DNA of 48,539 nt from contig DASXIR010000217.1 in NCBI GenBank assembly GCA_036497895.1, positions 1 to 48,539 on the forward strand. Reading direction: 5' to 3'. Every line of letters starts with the position of its first letter. Within the stretch, counting starts at the first letter, position 1. This document shows positions 31,235 to 41,949 of the stretch, in pieces. Origin of the DNA: CAVQFC01 sp036497895. GTDB taxonomy: Bacteria; Acidobacteriota; Vicinamibacteria; Vicinamibacterales; CAVVIG01. Made by a program: the position numbers and the translations under genes. The notes under the pieces were generated by a model that worked only from the letters and a program-made list of their open reading frames with translations, made no database searches and was not told the origin of the DNA.

Positions 31235-33819
31235 GCTTCGTTCGGTTCGTCTGGTTCGTCCGGTTCGGATGATTCGCCAGGTTCGGTTGGTTCCACTGTT
31301 GCTTCGCCCGCAGCGCCCGCCGACGGAGTGGCGGTTCCACCCGTCACGACTTCCTCTTCCTTTTCGAGCAACCGGGCGATCGACACGACCTTGTCGTTCT
31401 CCTCGAGATCGATGATCGTCACGCCCTGCGTCGCTCGTCCGATCGAGCGCACATCATCGGTCACCATGCGGAGGATCATGCCCTGCTGGGTGATGACGAG
31501 CAGCTCGTCGCCCTGCTGCACGTACGAGACCCCGACCACAGGACCGTTGCGCTCTGACGTCGTAATGTTGATGACACCGACGCCGCCGCGCGACTGGACG
31601 CGATACTCGTCGATTTCGGTGCGTTTGCCGTAGCCGAGTTCGGTCACTGTCAGGATCGTCCCGCCAGGCTTCACCACTTCCATACCGACGACGATGTCGT
31701 CGTCTCGCAGCGAAATACCGCGGACACCGTAAGCCGTACGACCCATTGGGCGCACGTCGGTTTCCTCGAACCGGATCGCCATCCCGTCGCGCGAGCCGAT
31801 GAACACTTCACCGGTGCCGTCGCTCTGCTGCACGGTGATCACCGCGTCGCCATCCTCGACGCCCATCGCGATGATGCCACCGGCGCGCGGGTTGCTGAAC
31901 GCCTCGAGTGAGGTTTTCTTGACCACGCCCTTCAGCGTGCCCATCACGACGAAACGATCTTCAGGAAATTCCTTGACCGCGAGCGTCGCGGCGATTTTCT
32001 CGCCCGGTTCCATCGACACCAGATTCGCGATCGACTTGCCCTTGCCGTCAGGTCCGACGTCGGGAATCTCGTGGACCTTGAGCCAGTAGGCACGGCCGCG
32101 GTCGGTGAAGATCATGATGTAGGCGTGGGTGGACGCCACGAACAAGTGGCTGACGAAGTCCTCCTCGCGCGTACGCATGCCGATGCGACCCTTGCCGCCG
32201 CGGCGCTGATTCCGGTAGGTCGAAATCGCCGTGCGCTTGATGTAGCCGGTGTTGCTGACGGTGATCGCCATGTCTTCCTCGACGATCAGTTCCTCGATGC
32301 TCAGCTCACCCGACTCGCCTTCGATCACTTCGGTGCGGCGATCGTCGCCGTAGCGATCGCGGACTTCCTTCAGCTCGTCAACGATGATCTGCATCAGCAG
32401 GCGTTCGCTCGCCAGAATCGCGCGCAGGCGCTCGATCGTCTTGAGCAGATCGGCGAGCTCGTCGAGAATCTTCTGCCGCTCGAGTCCGGTCAGACGCTGC
32501 AGCTGCATGTCGAGGATCGCCTGCGACTGGATCTGCGACAGCGCGAACTGGGTCATCAGGCCGTCGCGCGCTTCGGGGACCGTCTTGGCGGCGCGGATCA
32601 GGGCAATCACCGCGTCGATGTGATCGAGCGCAATCTTCAATCCCTCGAGGATGTGGTAGCGCGCCTCGGCCTTTCGCAGGTCGAACTCGGTGCGGCGCCG
32701 CACGACGTCCCGGCGGAAATCGACAAATGTCTCGATCAGCTCGAGCAGGGTCATCACCTTGGGACGACCGCCCACGATCGCCAGCATGATGACGCCGAAG
32801 CTCATTTGCAGCTGGGTGTGCTTGTAGAGATTGTTGAGCACGACCTCTGGCGTCTCGCCGCGCTTCAGTTCGACGACGATGCGCATGCCATCCCGATCCG
32901 ATTCGTCGCGGAGATCGGAAATGCCCTCGATGACCTTGTCGCGCACCAGGTCGGCGATCCGTTCGATGACCTTTGCCTTGTTGACCTGATACGGGATCTC
33001 GGTGACGACGATCGACTGGCGGTCGCCCTTCTTGTTGGCTTCGATCTCCGACTTGGCGCGCATCGTGATCGAGCCGCGGCCGGTCATGTAGGCCTCGACC
33101 GAGCCCTGACGGCCGATGATGTAGCCGCCGGTCGGAAAGTCCGGCGCGGGCACGAGACGAATCAGGTTGCGGAGTTTGTCGGCGCGAGTGACGGTCGTCC
33201 CGGGATCGGCGAAGTAAGTGTTGTCGATCAGCCAGATGCAGGCATCGACGACTTCACGCAGGTTGTGCGGCGGGACGTTGGTCGCCATGCCGACGGCGAT
33301 GCCGGCCGACCCGTTGACCAGCAGATTCGGGAACGGCGCCGGGAGAACGGTCGGCTCTTCGGTGGTCTCGTCGTAATTCGGTGTGAAGTCGACGGTCTCC
33401 TTGTCGAGATCCGTCATCATGTCGTCGGCGAGCGCCTTCAGCCGTGCCTCGGTGTAGCGCATCGCCGCCGGCCGGTCGCCGTCGATCGACCCGAAGTTTC
33501 CCTGACCGTCCACGGTCGGGTACCGCATGTTGAAGTCCTGGGCCAGACGAACCAGGGTGTCGTAGATCGAAGCATCGCCGTGGGGATGGAAATTGCCCAT
33601 CACCTCGCCGACGATCTTCGCGCACTTGCGATAGCCGCGTCCCGCCGAGAGGCCCATCGTCTTCATGCCATACAGCACACGGCGATGCGCGGGTTTGAGC
33701 CCGTCGCGCGCGTCGGGCAGCGCTCGTCCCACGATCACGCTCATCGCGTAATCCATGTACGAGCGCTTCATCTCGTCTTCGATGTTGATCGGATTGGTGT
33801 GCAGGGCGAAGTCGGTCAT
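31231..33819 (-). CDS. gyrA: DNA gyrase subunit A
   Basis: Breakage-reunion subunit of gyrase, 862 residues. Catalytic Y122 lies in AAMRYTEARL and the numbering matches E. coli GyrA. The quinolone region reads HPHGDASIYDT, so residue 83 is alanine, not serine, while D87 is kept. The GyrA box QRRGGKG is intact in the C-terminal beta-pinwheel (NQRRGGKGRIGMRT), supporting negative supercoiling activity. The end is a Glu/Asp/Pro/Ser-rich acidic tail (EPGESSEPDEPDEPNEA). It lies 75 bases downstream of gyrB with two strong palindromes between. The stop overlaps that of the convergent small gene. Confidence 0.97.
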   Translation of the reverse strand: MTDFALHTNPINIEDEMKRSYMDYAMSVIVGRALPDARDGLKPAHRRVLYGMKTMGLSAGRGYRKCAKIVGEVMGNFHPHGDASIYDTLVRLAQDFNMRYPTVDGQGNFGSIDGDRPAAMRYTEARLKALADDMMTDLDKETVDFTPNYDETTEEPTVLPAPFPNLLVNGSAGIAVGMATNVPPHNLREVVDACIWLIDNTYFADPGTTVTRADKLRNLIRLVPAPDFPTGGYIIGRQGSVEAYMTGRGSITMRAKSEIEANKKGDRQSIVVTEIPYQVNKAKVIERIADLVRDKVIEGISDLRDESDRDGMRIVVELKRGETPEVVLNNLYKHTQLQMSFGVIMLAIVGGRPKVMTLLELIETFVDFRRDVVRRRTEFDLRKAEARYHILEGLKIALDHIDAVIALIRAAKTVPEARDGLMTQFALSQIQSQAILDMQLQRLTGLERQKILDELADLLKTIERLRAILASERLLMQIIVDELKEVRDRYGDDRRTEVIEGESGELSIEELIVEEDMAITVSNTGYIKRTAISTYRNQRRGGKGRIGMRTREEDFVSHLFVASTHAYIMIFTDRGRAYWLKVHEIPDVGPDGKGKSIANLVSMEPGEKIAATLAVKEFPEDRFVVMGTLKGVVKKTSLEAFSNPRAGGIIAMGVEDGDAVITVQQSDGTGEVFIGSRDGMAIRFEETDVRPMGRTAYGVRGISLRDDDIVVGMEVVKPGGTILTVTELGYGKRTEIDEYRVQSRGGVGVINITTSERNGPVVGVSYVQQGDELLVITQQGMILRMVTDDVRSIGRATQGVTIIDLEENDKVVSIARLLEKEEEVVTGGTATPSAGAAGEATVEPTEPGESSEPDEPDEPNEA

Positions 33820-33844
33820 TCTGTGTTGTGGTCGCGGTGCCGTA

Positions 33845-33886
33845 GGGGAGGAGCTTGCTGCTCCCCGGGCCGACGCAAGGTCGGCC
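33845..33886. repeat. Paired palindromes between gyrB and gyrA (REP-like)
   Basis: Two adjacent inverted repeats. The first, 33845-33866, pairs GGGGAG with CTCCCC and AGC with GCT around one mismatch and a 2-base loop. The second, 33868-33886, is a perfect 7-bp stem GGCCGAC / GTCGGCC with loop GCAAG. The double-hairpin layout resembles repetitive extragenic palindromes. On the gyrB-gyrA transcript it could separate the two cistrons. Copy number elsewhere in the genome is unknown. Confidence 0.5.
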
Positions 33887-33894
33887 TCGACGTG

Positions 33895-36447
<2,553 letters not shown>

Positions 36448-36455
36448 GTTGTTTG

Positions 36456-37568
36456 TCAGACCCGCATCGGCATGATCACGTAGGTGTAGTCGTAGCCGTC
36501 GGCGCCCACGGGCTTCATAACCGCCTGGCTGACCTCGTCCTTGAGCTCGAGCGACACGACGTCGGTCGAGACCGCCGCCAGAAAGTCGAGCACGTATTGC
36601 GCGTTGAAGCAGATCTGCATGCCGCTTCCGCTGTACTCGACCGGCAGCGTTTCCTTCGCCTCCCCCAGTTCAGGGCTGCTCGACGTGACGTCGACCTTCC
36701 CCTTTTCGATCTGGATCTTCACGGCGCGCGATCGTTCGTTCGACAGCAGCGCGACGCGTTTAATCGCGCTGGTCAGGCGATCGCGCTCGAACTCGATGTG
36801 CTTGTCGTTGCCCTTGGGGATCACCCGCTCGTAGGCTGGAAACTGACCGTCGATCATCCGCGAGATCAGCAGGCGTTCGCCAACCTGAAAAAACAAGTGA
36901 TTCTCGCCGCGCTCATAGATGATGTCGCCGTCGCCTTCGGTCATCAGGCGGCCGAGTTCGCCCAGCGTTTTTTTCGGGAGGATGGCCTTGTTTTCTTCTG
37001 CGTCTTTCGCGCCCTTGCCGTCGCGGGCCACCGTCACCAGCGCCAGCCGATGACCGTCAGTGGCGACCAGGTTCATCTCCGTGGCTTTCAGCACGAACTG
37101 CGCGCCATTCAGGAAATACCGAGTGTCCTCGCCGGTGATGGCGAACTGCGTCTTGGCGACCATCTCACGCAGGGCTGCGCGCGGCAACGTCGCGGTTGGC
37201 GCCCCGCCGGACTCCGGCAGCGTTGGAAAATCCTCGCGGGGCAGCGTCTGCATCCGCGAATCGAACCGGTCGGCCGCGATCTTCACGCCGCCCTTGTCTT
37301 CGGTAACGCGGATGTCGGTTTCCGGAAGCGACTTGACGATCTCGAAGAATTTCTTGGCCGGAAGCGTCAGGGATCCAGGCTTGGTGACCGTGGCCGTGCA
37401 TTTACTGCGCAATCCGACTTCGAGATCGGTCGCAAGAAACGAGACCTGATCGCCTTTGGCTTCGAGCAGGACGTTCGCGAGAATCGGGATCGTATTCTTT
37501 CGCTCGACGATTCCCTGGAAAAGTTGCAGTTCTCGCAGAAGGTCGTTCTTGCGGACGACGATTTCCAT
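36456..37568 (-). CDS. dnaN: DNA polymerase III sliding clamp (beta subunit)
   Basis: Ring-shaped processivity clamp of the replicase, 370 residues, the usual length. The N-terminus MEIVVRKNDLLRELQLFQGI and IPILANVLLEA are typical. The three clamp domains follow, ending in the C-terminal VIMPMRV, which matches the canonical P-M-R-L/V end that helps form the protein-binding cleft. It lies between dnaA and gyrB, all leftward, and has its own good promoter in the 263-base gap after dnaA. Confidence 0.97.
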   Translation of the reverse strand: MEIVVRKNDLLRELQLFQGIVERKNTIPILANVLLEAKGDQVSFLATDLEVGLRSKCTATVTKPGSLTLPAKKFFEIVKSLPETDIRVTEDKGGVKIAADRFDSRMQTLPREDFPTLPESGGAPTATLPRAALREMVAKTQFAITGEDTRYFLNGAQFVLKATEMNLVATDGHRLALVTVARDGKGAKDAEENKAILPKKTLGELGRLMTEGDGDIIYERGENHLFFQVGERLLISRMIDGQFPAYERVIPKGNDKHIEFERDRLTSAIKRVALLSNERSRAVKIQIEKGKVDVTSSSPELGEAKETLPVEYSGSGMQICFNAQYVLDFLAAVSTDVVSLELKDEVSQAVMKPVGADGYDYTYVIMPMRV

Positions 37569-37831
37569 GGCTTTGCTGACCTCGAAAAGAGCGGATGACG
37601 GGCGCTCGCGATCCCCAAAGGATAGGAGAGATTCGAGAATATGAAATTATATAGGAAGAAGGGGCGTGTTGAAAAGCGGGCCGCGCCTGTTAGTGCTTGT
37701 TTTTGAGCAAGTTAGCTTGTGTAAAAAATGTGCTCGGAAAACCGACCTTTCGCGACCGTTTCGCGGCCCGGAAATCGACCCCATCCATCATGCACAGGCC
37801 CTGATTGAGCGACCTGTGGAAAACCGCAACC
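37569..37831. other. dnaA-dnaN intergenic region with DnaA boxes and AT-rich segment
   Basis: This 263-base gap carries two exact matches to the relaxed DnaA box TTWTNCACA on the minus strand, TGTGTAAAA (37718-37726) and TGTGGAAAA (37815-37823). It also has an AT-rich stretch at about 37635-37653 in an otherwise GC-rich sequence. A bipartite origin, with one box group on each side of dnaA, is known in some bacteria. The AT-rich stretch may be an unwinding element or only the dnaN promoter. Confidence 0.55.
37646..37675 (-). promoter_or_regulatory. Predicted sigma-70 type promoter of dnaN
   Basis: On the minus strand, TTTTCA (37675-37670) and a perfect TATAAT (37651-37646) are 18 bases apart, and dnaN starts 78 bases downstream. 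This is the best -10 box noticed in the window. Confidence 0.6.
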
Positions 37832-39169
37832 CTACCTGAATCCTTCGAGGAAATTGCCGATCAAGGTGTTGAAATCCTGGTCCTTTTTTCTCAGGTCTTC
37901 GATCTTCCGAATCGAATGGATCACGGTCGAATGATGTTTGCCGCCGAAACTCCGACCGATTTCGGGAAGCGACGCGTGGGTCAATGCCTTGCACAGATAC
38001 ATCGCGATCTGTCGAGGCTTCGACACTGACTTCGCGTTGTTCCTCGATTTGAGATCCATCATCTTCAGGTTGTAGTAGTCGGCGACGAATTTCTGAATGA
38101 TCTCGATCGTGACCGCCTTCTGCTCATGGTCGATGATGTTCTTGAGCACTTCGTGAGCCAAGGTCAGCGTGATCTCCTGTCCCGTCAGTGACGCGTAGGC
38201 GATCAGCCGGATCAGCGATCCCTCGAGCTCACGGATGTTCGACTTGATCTTGCCGGCGATGTACATCGCGACGTTGTCGGGCAGCGGCACCGCCTCGGTT
38301 TCCGCCTTCTTCTTCAGAATCGCGACCTTGGTCTCGAGATCGGGCGACTGGATATCGGCGATCAGGCCCCACTCGAAACGCGATCGCAGACGCTCCTCGA
38401 GCGCCGGAATTTCGTGCGGCGGACAGTCGCTGCTGAAAACCAGCTGCTTCTGTGAGTCGTAAAGCGCATTGAAGGTGTGGAAAAACTCGGTTTGCGTGCC
38501 TTCCTTGCCGGCGAGAAACTGGATGTCGTCGACCAGGAGCACGTCCACCGAACGATACCGCTCGCGGAAATCGAGCGACCGGTCGTAGCGCACCGCGTTG
38601 ATCATCTCGTTCATGAAGCGCTCGGACGAGATGTAGGTCAGTTTCAAGTTGCGGTCGTGCTGCAGAACGTATTGACCGATCGCATGCATCAGGTGGGTCT
38701 TGCCGAGCCCGGCGCCGCCGTAGATGAACAGCGGGTTGTAGGATCGGGACGGCGCCTCCGCAACTGCCCGACAGGCCGCGTGCGCGAACTGGTTCGACGA
38801 TCCGACGATGAACGAGTCGAAGGTGTAGCGGGGATTCAGTCCCGCGGCGCCTGGCGGAGCGGAGGCGGGCGGTCCAGCTTCGAACGCCGCGGCCTCTTCC
38901 TCGGGGCTCAGCGCGATGATCGGCGCGTCGGCCTGCGCATCGGTTACGAAGTTCACGACGAGGTGCGGCCGCTTCAATTCCGAGGTCGCCTCGGCGATCA
39001 CGCCCGCGTAGTGCTTGGTCAGCCAGTCCTTGAACAGGGCGTTCGGCACCCGCACCGTCACGGTCGAGCGGTCGTCGGCGACGTACATGGTGGGACGGAA
39101 CCAGGTATAGAAGCTATGCCGGTTCACCTTGGTTTCGATGCGCGCGAGAATCTCGTCCCAGAGGTTCAT
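37832..39169 (-). CDS. dnaA: Chromosomal replication initiator protein DnaA
   Basis: Initiator ATPase that binds DnaA boxes and opens oriC. The protein has 445 residues. Domain I (MNLWDEILARIETKVNRHSF) and a short linker are followed by the AAA+ domain with Walker A GGAGLGKTHLMHAIG and Walker B VDVLLVDDIQFL. The C-terminal DNA-binding domain holds the signature SLPEIGRSFGGKHHSTVIHS. The gene is flanked on both sides by DnaA-box groups, so it can be expected to regulate itself. Its divergence from rpmH is the usual origin-proximal arrangement. Confidence 0.97.
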   Translation of the reverse strand: MNLWDEILARIETKVNRHSFYTWFRPTMYVADDRSTVTVRVPNALFKDWLTKHYAGVIAEATSELKRPHLVVNFVTDAQADAPIIALSPEEEAAAFEAGPPASAPPGAAGLNPRYTFDSFIVGSSNQFAHAACRAVAEAPSRSYNPLFIYGGAGLGKTHLMHAIGQYVLQHDRNLKLTYISSERFMNEMINAVRYDRSLDFRERYRSVDVLLVDDIQFLAGKEGTQTEFFHTFNALYDSQKQLVFSSDCPPHEIPALEERLRSRFEWGLIADIQSPDLETKVAILKKKAETEAVPLPDNVAMYIAGKIKSNIRELEGSLIRLIAYASLTGQEITLTLAHEVLKNIIDHEQKAVTIEIIQKFVADYYNLKMMDLKSRNNAKSVSKPRQIAMYLCKALTHASLPEIGRSFGGKHHSTVIHSIRKIEDLRKKDQDFNTLIGNFLEGFR

Positions 39170-39427
39170 TTCTACTCAGTAACACCGTGCGTATTCGATA
39201 GACCTTCGCCTTTCGAGACACGCCGATTTTTCACAAGTTCCGTCCGTAGATCGCAAGAAAGCCCAATGATTCAGCCTGTGCCGACTCTTGCGACGCATGG
39301 GATCCGCGAATTTCCACAGTTTTTTCCACAGGTGTGGAAAACTTTGGGGAGAGACCAAAGGCAGCATGCGATTGTGGCGGATGGATCGATTCGAGAAGGC
39401 CGCAGAATGTAGCACACTCGGCGCGCA
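39170..39427. other. oriC: Predicted replication origin (oriC) between dnaA and rpmH
   Basis: The 318-base gap dnaA-rpmH holds a 20-base palindrome, TTTTCCACAGGTGTGGAAAA (39322-39341), made of two head-to-head DnaA boxes. A further match, TTTTTCACA, lies at 39227-39235 and a one-mismatch box, ATTTCCACA, at 39310-39318. Gene direction flips across this gap: dnaA, dnaN and gyrBA run left, and the rpmH-to-parB block runs right. The sequence is less GC-rich than the flanking genes. No long AT-rich unwinding tract is obvious here; the best one lies on the other side of dnaA. Confidence 0.75.
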
Positions 39428-39457
39428 TTGACACCCCTCCGATGCGTTCGCTAACAT
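39428..39457 (+). promoter_or_regulatory. Predicted sigma-70 type promoter of rpmH
   Basis: A perfect -35 TTGACA (39428-39433) and a -10 TAACAT (39452-39457) are separated by 18 bases, 30 bases before the rpmH ATG. It probably drives the rpmH-rnpA-yidD-yidC run. Confidence 0.65.
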
Positions 39458-39487
39458 TGAAGGTTCGTTTAATCCGAAGGGACAGAC

Positions 39488-39640
39488 ATGGCAAAGGGTG
39501 TTCGCACGTTTCAGCCCAATACGCGCCACCGGAAGCGCACGCATGGGTTTCTGGTTCGCATGAGTACGAAGAACGGCCGTCTGGTGCTCAAACGTCGCCG
39601 CGCCAAGGGCCGGAAGCGTCTGACCGTCAGCAGCGAATAA
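39488..39640 (+). CDS. rpmH: 50S ribosomal protein L34
   Basis: Very basic protein of 50 residues in the large ribosomal subunit. It begins MAKGVRTFQPNTRHRKRTHG, followed by FLVRMSTKNGRLVLKRRRAK and GRKRL, the L34 signature. An AAGGGA Shine-Dalgarno lies five bases before the ATG. The N-terminus has AKGVRTFQPN where the common form is MKRTFQPS, a short extension. First gene of the rightward origin block, followed by rnpA after 17 bases. Confidence 0.95.
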   Translation: MAKGVRTFQPNTRHRKRTHGFLVRMSTKNGRLVLKRRRAKGRKRLTVSSE

Positions 39641-39657
39641 AGCAAGGCTCTGGTTCC

Positions 39658-39996
39658 GTGAGATTCCGATCAGCCGAGCGCATTCGTCGGCGCGCGGAAT
39701 TTCAAACGGTCTATGCCCGCGGCGTCCGTGTTCACAGCCGCTACAGCACGGTGTTCATCCTCTCAAACGAAGGCGGGGTCGGGCGCCTGGGAATAGCCGC
39801 TACCAAGAAATTGGGCGGCGCCGTCCAGAGAAATAGAGCTAAACGACTGATTCGAGAGGTTTTCCGTCGTAACAAGATCGCCAATGGGTTCGACGTCGTC
39901 GTCATCCCCAAGCGTGAATTGCTCGACGCCAGCCTGAGCACCCTTGAAACCGATTACCGCACCTTACTCGAGCGACGGCTCCGCCATGCGCGATGA
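39658..39996 (+). CDS. rnpA: Ribonuclease P protein component
   Basis: Basic protein subunit of RNase P, which trims the 5' ends of tRNA precursors. The chosen GTG start (MRFRSAERIRRRAEFQTVYA) gives 112 residues, the usual size. An upstream in-frame extension overlapping rpmH was rejected. The RNR signature is present in VQRNRAKRLIREVFRRNK. It overlaps yidD by 11 bases in the conserved rpmH-rnpA-yidD-yidC order. Confidence 0.92.
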   Translation: MRFRSAERIRRRAEFQTVYARGVRVHSRYSTVFILSNEGGVGRLGIAATKKLGGAVQRNRAKRLIREVFRRNKIANGFDVVVIPKRELLDASLSTLETDYRTLLERRLRHAR

Positions 39997-40219
39997 ACGG
40001 TCGATCGCCGTCCGCGCCGCGCTGACCACCATTCGAGGCTACAAGATATTTATTTCGCCGTACTTTAGAGGCTCCTGCCGCTTCCTGCCTTCGTGTGCGG
40101 ACTATGCCGCCGAAGCCATTGGGCGGCACGGTCTCATCCGGGGCGGTTGGCTGGCGGCCAGGCGTCTTACTCGATGCCACCCGCTTTGTGCTGCTGGTCA
40201 CGACCCAGTGCCGTCCTAA
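39986..40219 (+). CDS. yidD: Membrane protein insertion efficiency factor YidD
   Basis: Small membrane-associated protein of 77 residues that assists the YidC insertase. Start chosen at MRDERSIAVRAALTTIRGYK; an in-frame ATG 14 codons upstream lies inside rnpA. The family pattern is clear: FISPYFRGSCRFLPSCADYA, then GGWLAARRLTRCHPLC and the final GHDPVP. It abuts yidC directly, as its stop codon ends at 40219 and yidC starts at 40220. Confidence 0.92.
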   Translation: MRDERSIAVRAALTTIRGYKIFISPYFRGSCRFLPSCADYAAEAIGRHGLIRGGWLAARRLTRCHPLCAAGHDPVPS

Positions 40220-41122
40220 ATGGAAAAACGCGTTCTCCTCGCCATTTTTCTGGCGTTTATCGTCCTGTACGGCTGGCAGACCTTCTTCGTGAAGCCAGCG
40301 CCGAAACCGGCGGCCGGGTCCGTCTCCGCAACGACGGGCGCAAGCGCAACGGCGCAGGCTGGCGCGGCTGCGTCGGTCGTGACCAGCGCCAATCCGCTCG
40401 CACCGATCGATTCAGCGGCGCCGGCTGCACCGACGGTCGTCGGCGAGTCGGCCGAGCGCGACGTGCGCGTGGAAACCGAGGACGTCATCGCCGTCTTCAC
40501 CAACCGCGGCGCGCGGCTCAAAAGCTGGCGCTTGAAGCACTACCTCAACGCTGAGCGCCAACCTCAGGAACTCGTCGATCACGAACTCGCCTCGCAGCCG
40601 TATCCGTTCACGCTCAAGACCGCGAACGACGCCCTCACCTCGACGTTGAACAGCGGTTTGTTCACCGTCACTGGCGCGCCTGACGGGATCGCCGATTCGC
40701 CAGTGGACCTGAAGTTCGAATATCAGAACAGCGCCGGTCTTCGCGCCGTCAAGCAGTTTCACATCAAGCCCTCGTCGTACATCGTTTCGTTCCAGGCAAC
40801 GGTTACCGATGGCGATCGTCCGGTTGCCTCGTCCATCGTCTGGGGACCGGCGATGGGCGACGTCGGCGAAGTGAGCCGCTACACGATTAAAGCCGAAGGC
40901 CTCTTGTTCCAGAACGAGAAGGTGCTGCGGCTGGCGGCGAAAGACGTCGCCAAACAGCCGGTCTACGAAGGCGATTTCAAGTACGTCGGCGTAGACGACA
41001 ACTACTTCATGACGACGGCGCTGGCGCCCGGACCGGCCAAGGTGTCTTACGAGCAGGTCGTGGTTCCCGCGCCGGCCGGTTCGAAGGACGCTCCTCGCGA
41101 GCTGATGTCGTATACGCTCTAG
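40220..41122 (+). CDS. yidC: Membrane insertase YidC, N-terminal part up to an in-frame TAG
   Basis: First 300 residues of YidC: signal-anchor segment 1 (MEKRVLLAIFLAFIVLYGWQ), an Ala-rich linker, and the periplasmic P1 domain (VETEDVIAVFTNRGARLKSW and following strands). The frame is stopped by TAG at 41120-41122 after ELMSYTL. Downstream in the same frame the protein resumes as PQPDVAVNFFVGPKDFDVLS with no missing residues. TAG ends many other genes here (gltD, glmS, parA, parB), so it is not a reassigned codon. The stop is a nonsense change or a sequence error, with CAG the simplest original. Together with the next entry this would be one protein of about 574 residues. Confidence 0.85.
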   Translation: MEKRVLLAIFLAFIVLYGWQTFFVKPAPKPAAGSVSATTGASATAQAGAAASVVTSANPLAPIDSAAPAAPTVVGESAERDVRVETEDVIAVFTNRGARLKSWRLKHYLNAERQPQELVDHELASQPYPFTLKTANDALTSTLNSGLFTVTGAPDGIADSPVDLKFEYQNSAGLRAVKQFHIKPSSYIVSFQATVTDGDRPVASSIVWGPAMGDVGEVSRYTIKAEGLLFQNEKVLRLAAKDVAKQPVYEGDFKYVGVDDNYFMTTALAPGPAKVSYEQVVVPAPAGSKDAPRELMSYTL

Positions 41123-41170
41123 CCGCAACCGGATGTTGCGGTCAACTTCTTCGTCGGGCCGAAGGATTTC

Positions 41171-41944
41171 GACGTGTTGTCGGCGATTGGCCCGGACGTC
41201 GCGCGCGGCATCAATTTCGGCATGTTCACGATCATCGTCGTGCCGCTGTTGAAGTCGCTGAAGTGGGTCAACGGTTTCATCGGCAACTACGGCTGGTCGA
41301 TCATCATCCTGACCATCATCATCAACCTGATGATGTTCCCGTTGCGGCACAAGAGCATGGTGTCGATGCGGAAGATGCAGGAGATCCAGCCGCAGGTGAA
41401 GGCGATTCAGGATCGCTACTCGAAGATGAAGGCGACCGATCCGAACAACAAGATGAACACCGAGCTGATGGCGCTCTACAAGGAGCGCGGCGTCAACCCG
41501 GCGAGCGGCTGCGTGCCGATGATTCTCACGTTCCCGTTCATCTTCGCGTTCTACGCGTTGCTGTCGACCGCGATTGAGCTGCGCGGCGCGCCATTCATCG
41601 GCTGGATCCACGACCTGTCGGCGCACGACCCCTATTTCGTGACGCCGATCCTGATGGGCATCAGTCAGGTGTGGCAGCAACGCCTCGCACCGGCGACAGG
41701 GATGGATCCTGCGCAGCAGAAGATGATGCTCGTGATGCCGGTATTCTTCACGTTCCTCTTCCTGTGGTATCCGTCCGGCGTGGCGCTCTACTGGCTCGTC
41801 AACAACGTCTGGGCGATTGGCCAGCAGTACACCACGAACTACCTGATCGGACCGCCCACGGTCCGCGCAGTACGTCCGCCGGCGGAACGCCGGATGAAGC
41901 GCGTCGGCCACGGCAAGACCGACGCGGCAGCTGGCGAATCGTAA
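41171..41944 (+). CDS. yidC: Membrane insertase YidC, C-terminal insertase core downstream of the TAG
   Basis: Remaining part of YidC in the same frame, with the conserved Oxa1/YidC core of five membrane segments: GMFTIIVVPLLKSLKWVNGF, WSIIILTIIINLMMFPLRHK, MILTFPFIFAFYALLSTAIE and later ones. HKSMVSMRKMQEIQPQVKAI and GCVPMILTFPF are diagnostic. I place a possible restart at GTG 41171, because AAGGA (41162-41166) sits 4 bases before it, giving 257 residues. The start could also be TTG 41174, or the whole may be read as one protein if the TAG is an error. Gram-positive insertases lack the P1 domain, so a core made alone might still work; that is inference. Confidence 0.8.
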   Translation, partial: DVLSAIGPDVARGINFGMFTIIVVPLLKSLKWVNGFIGNYGWSIIILTIIINLMMFPLRHKSMVSMRKMQEIQPQVKAIQDRYSKMKATDPNNKMNTELMALYKERGVNPASGCVPMILTFPFIFAFYALLSTAIELRGAPFIGWIHDLSAHDPYFVTPILMGISQVWQQRLAPATGMDPAQQKMMLVMPVFFTFLFLWYPSGVALYWLVNNVWAIGQQYTTNYLIGPPTVRAVRPPAERRMKRVGHGKTDAAAGES

Positions 41945-41949
41945 AGGTT

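Noticed and set aside
41120..41122. TAG read as an amino acid genome-wide
   Set aside because: Many intact genes here (gltD, M24 peptidase, glmS, mnmE, parA, parB) end in TAG at the expected length.
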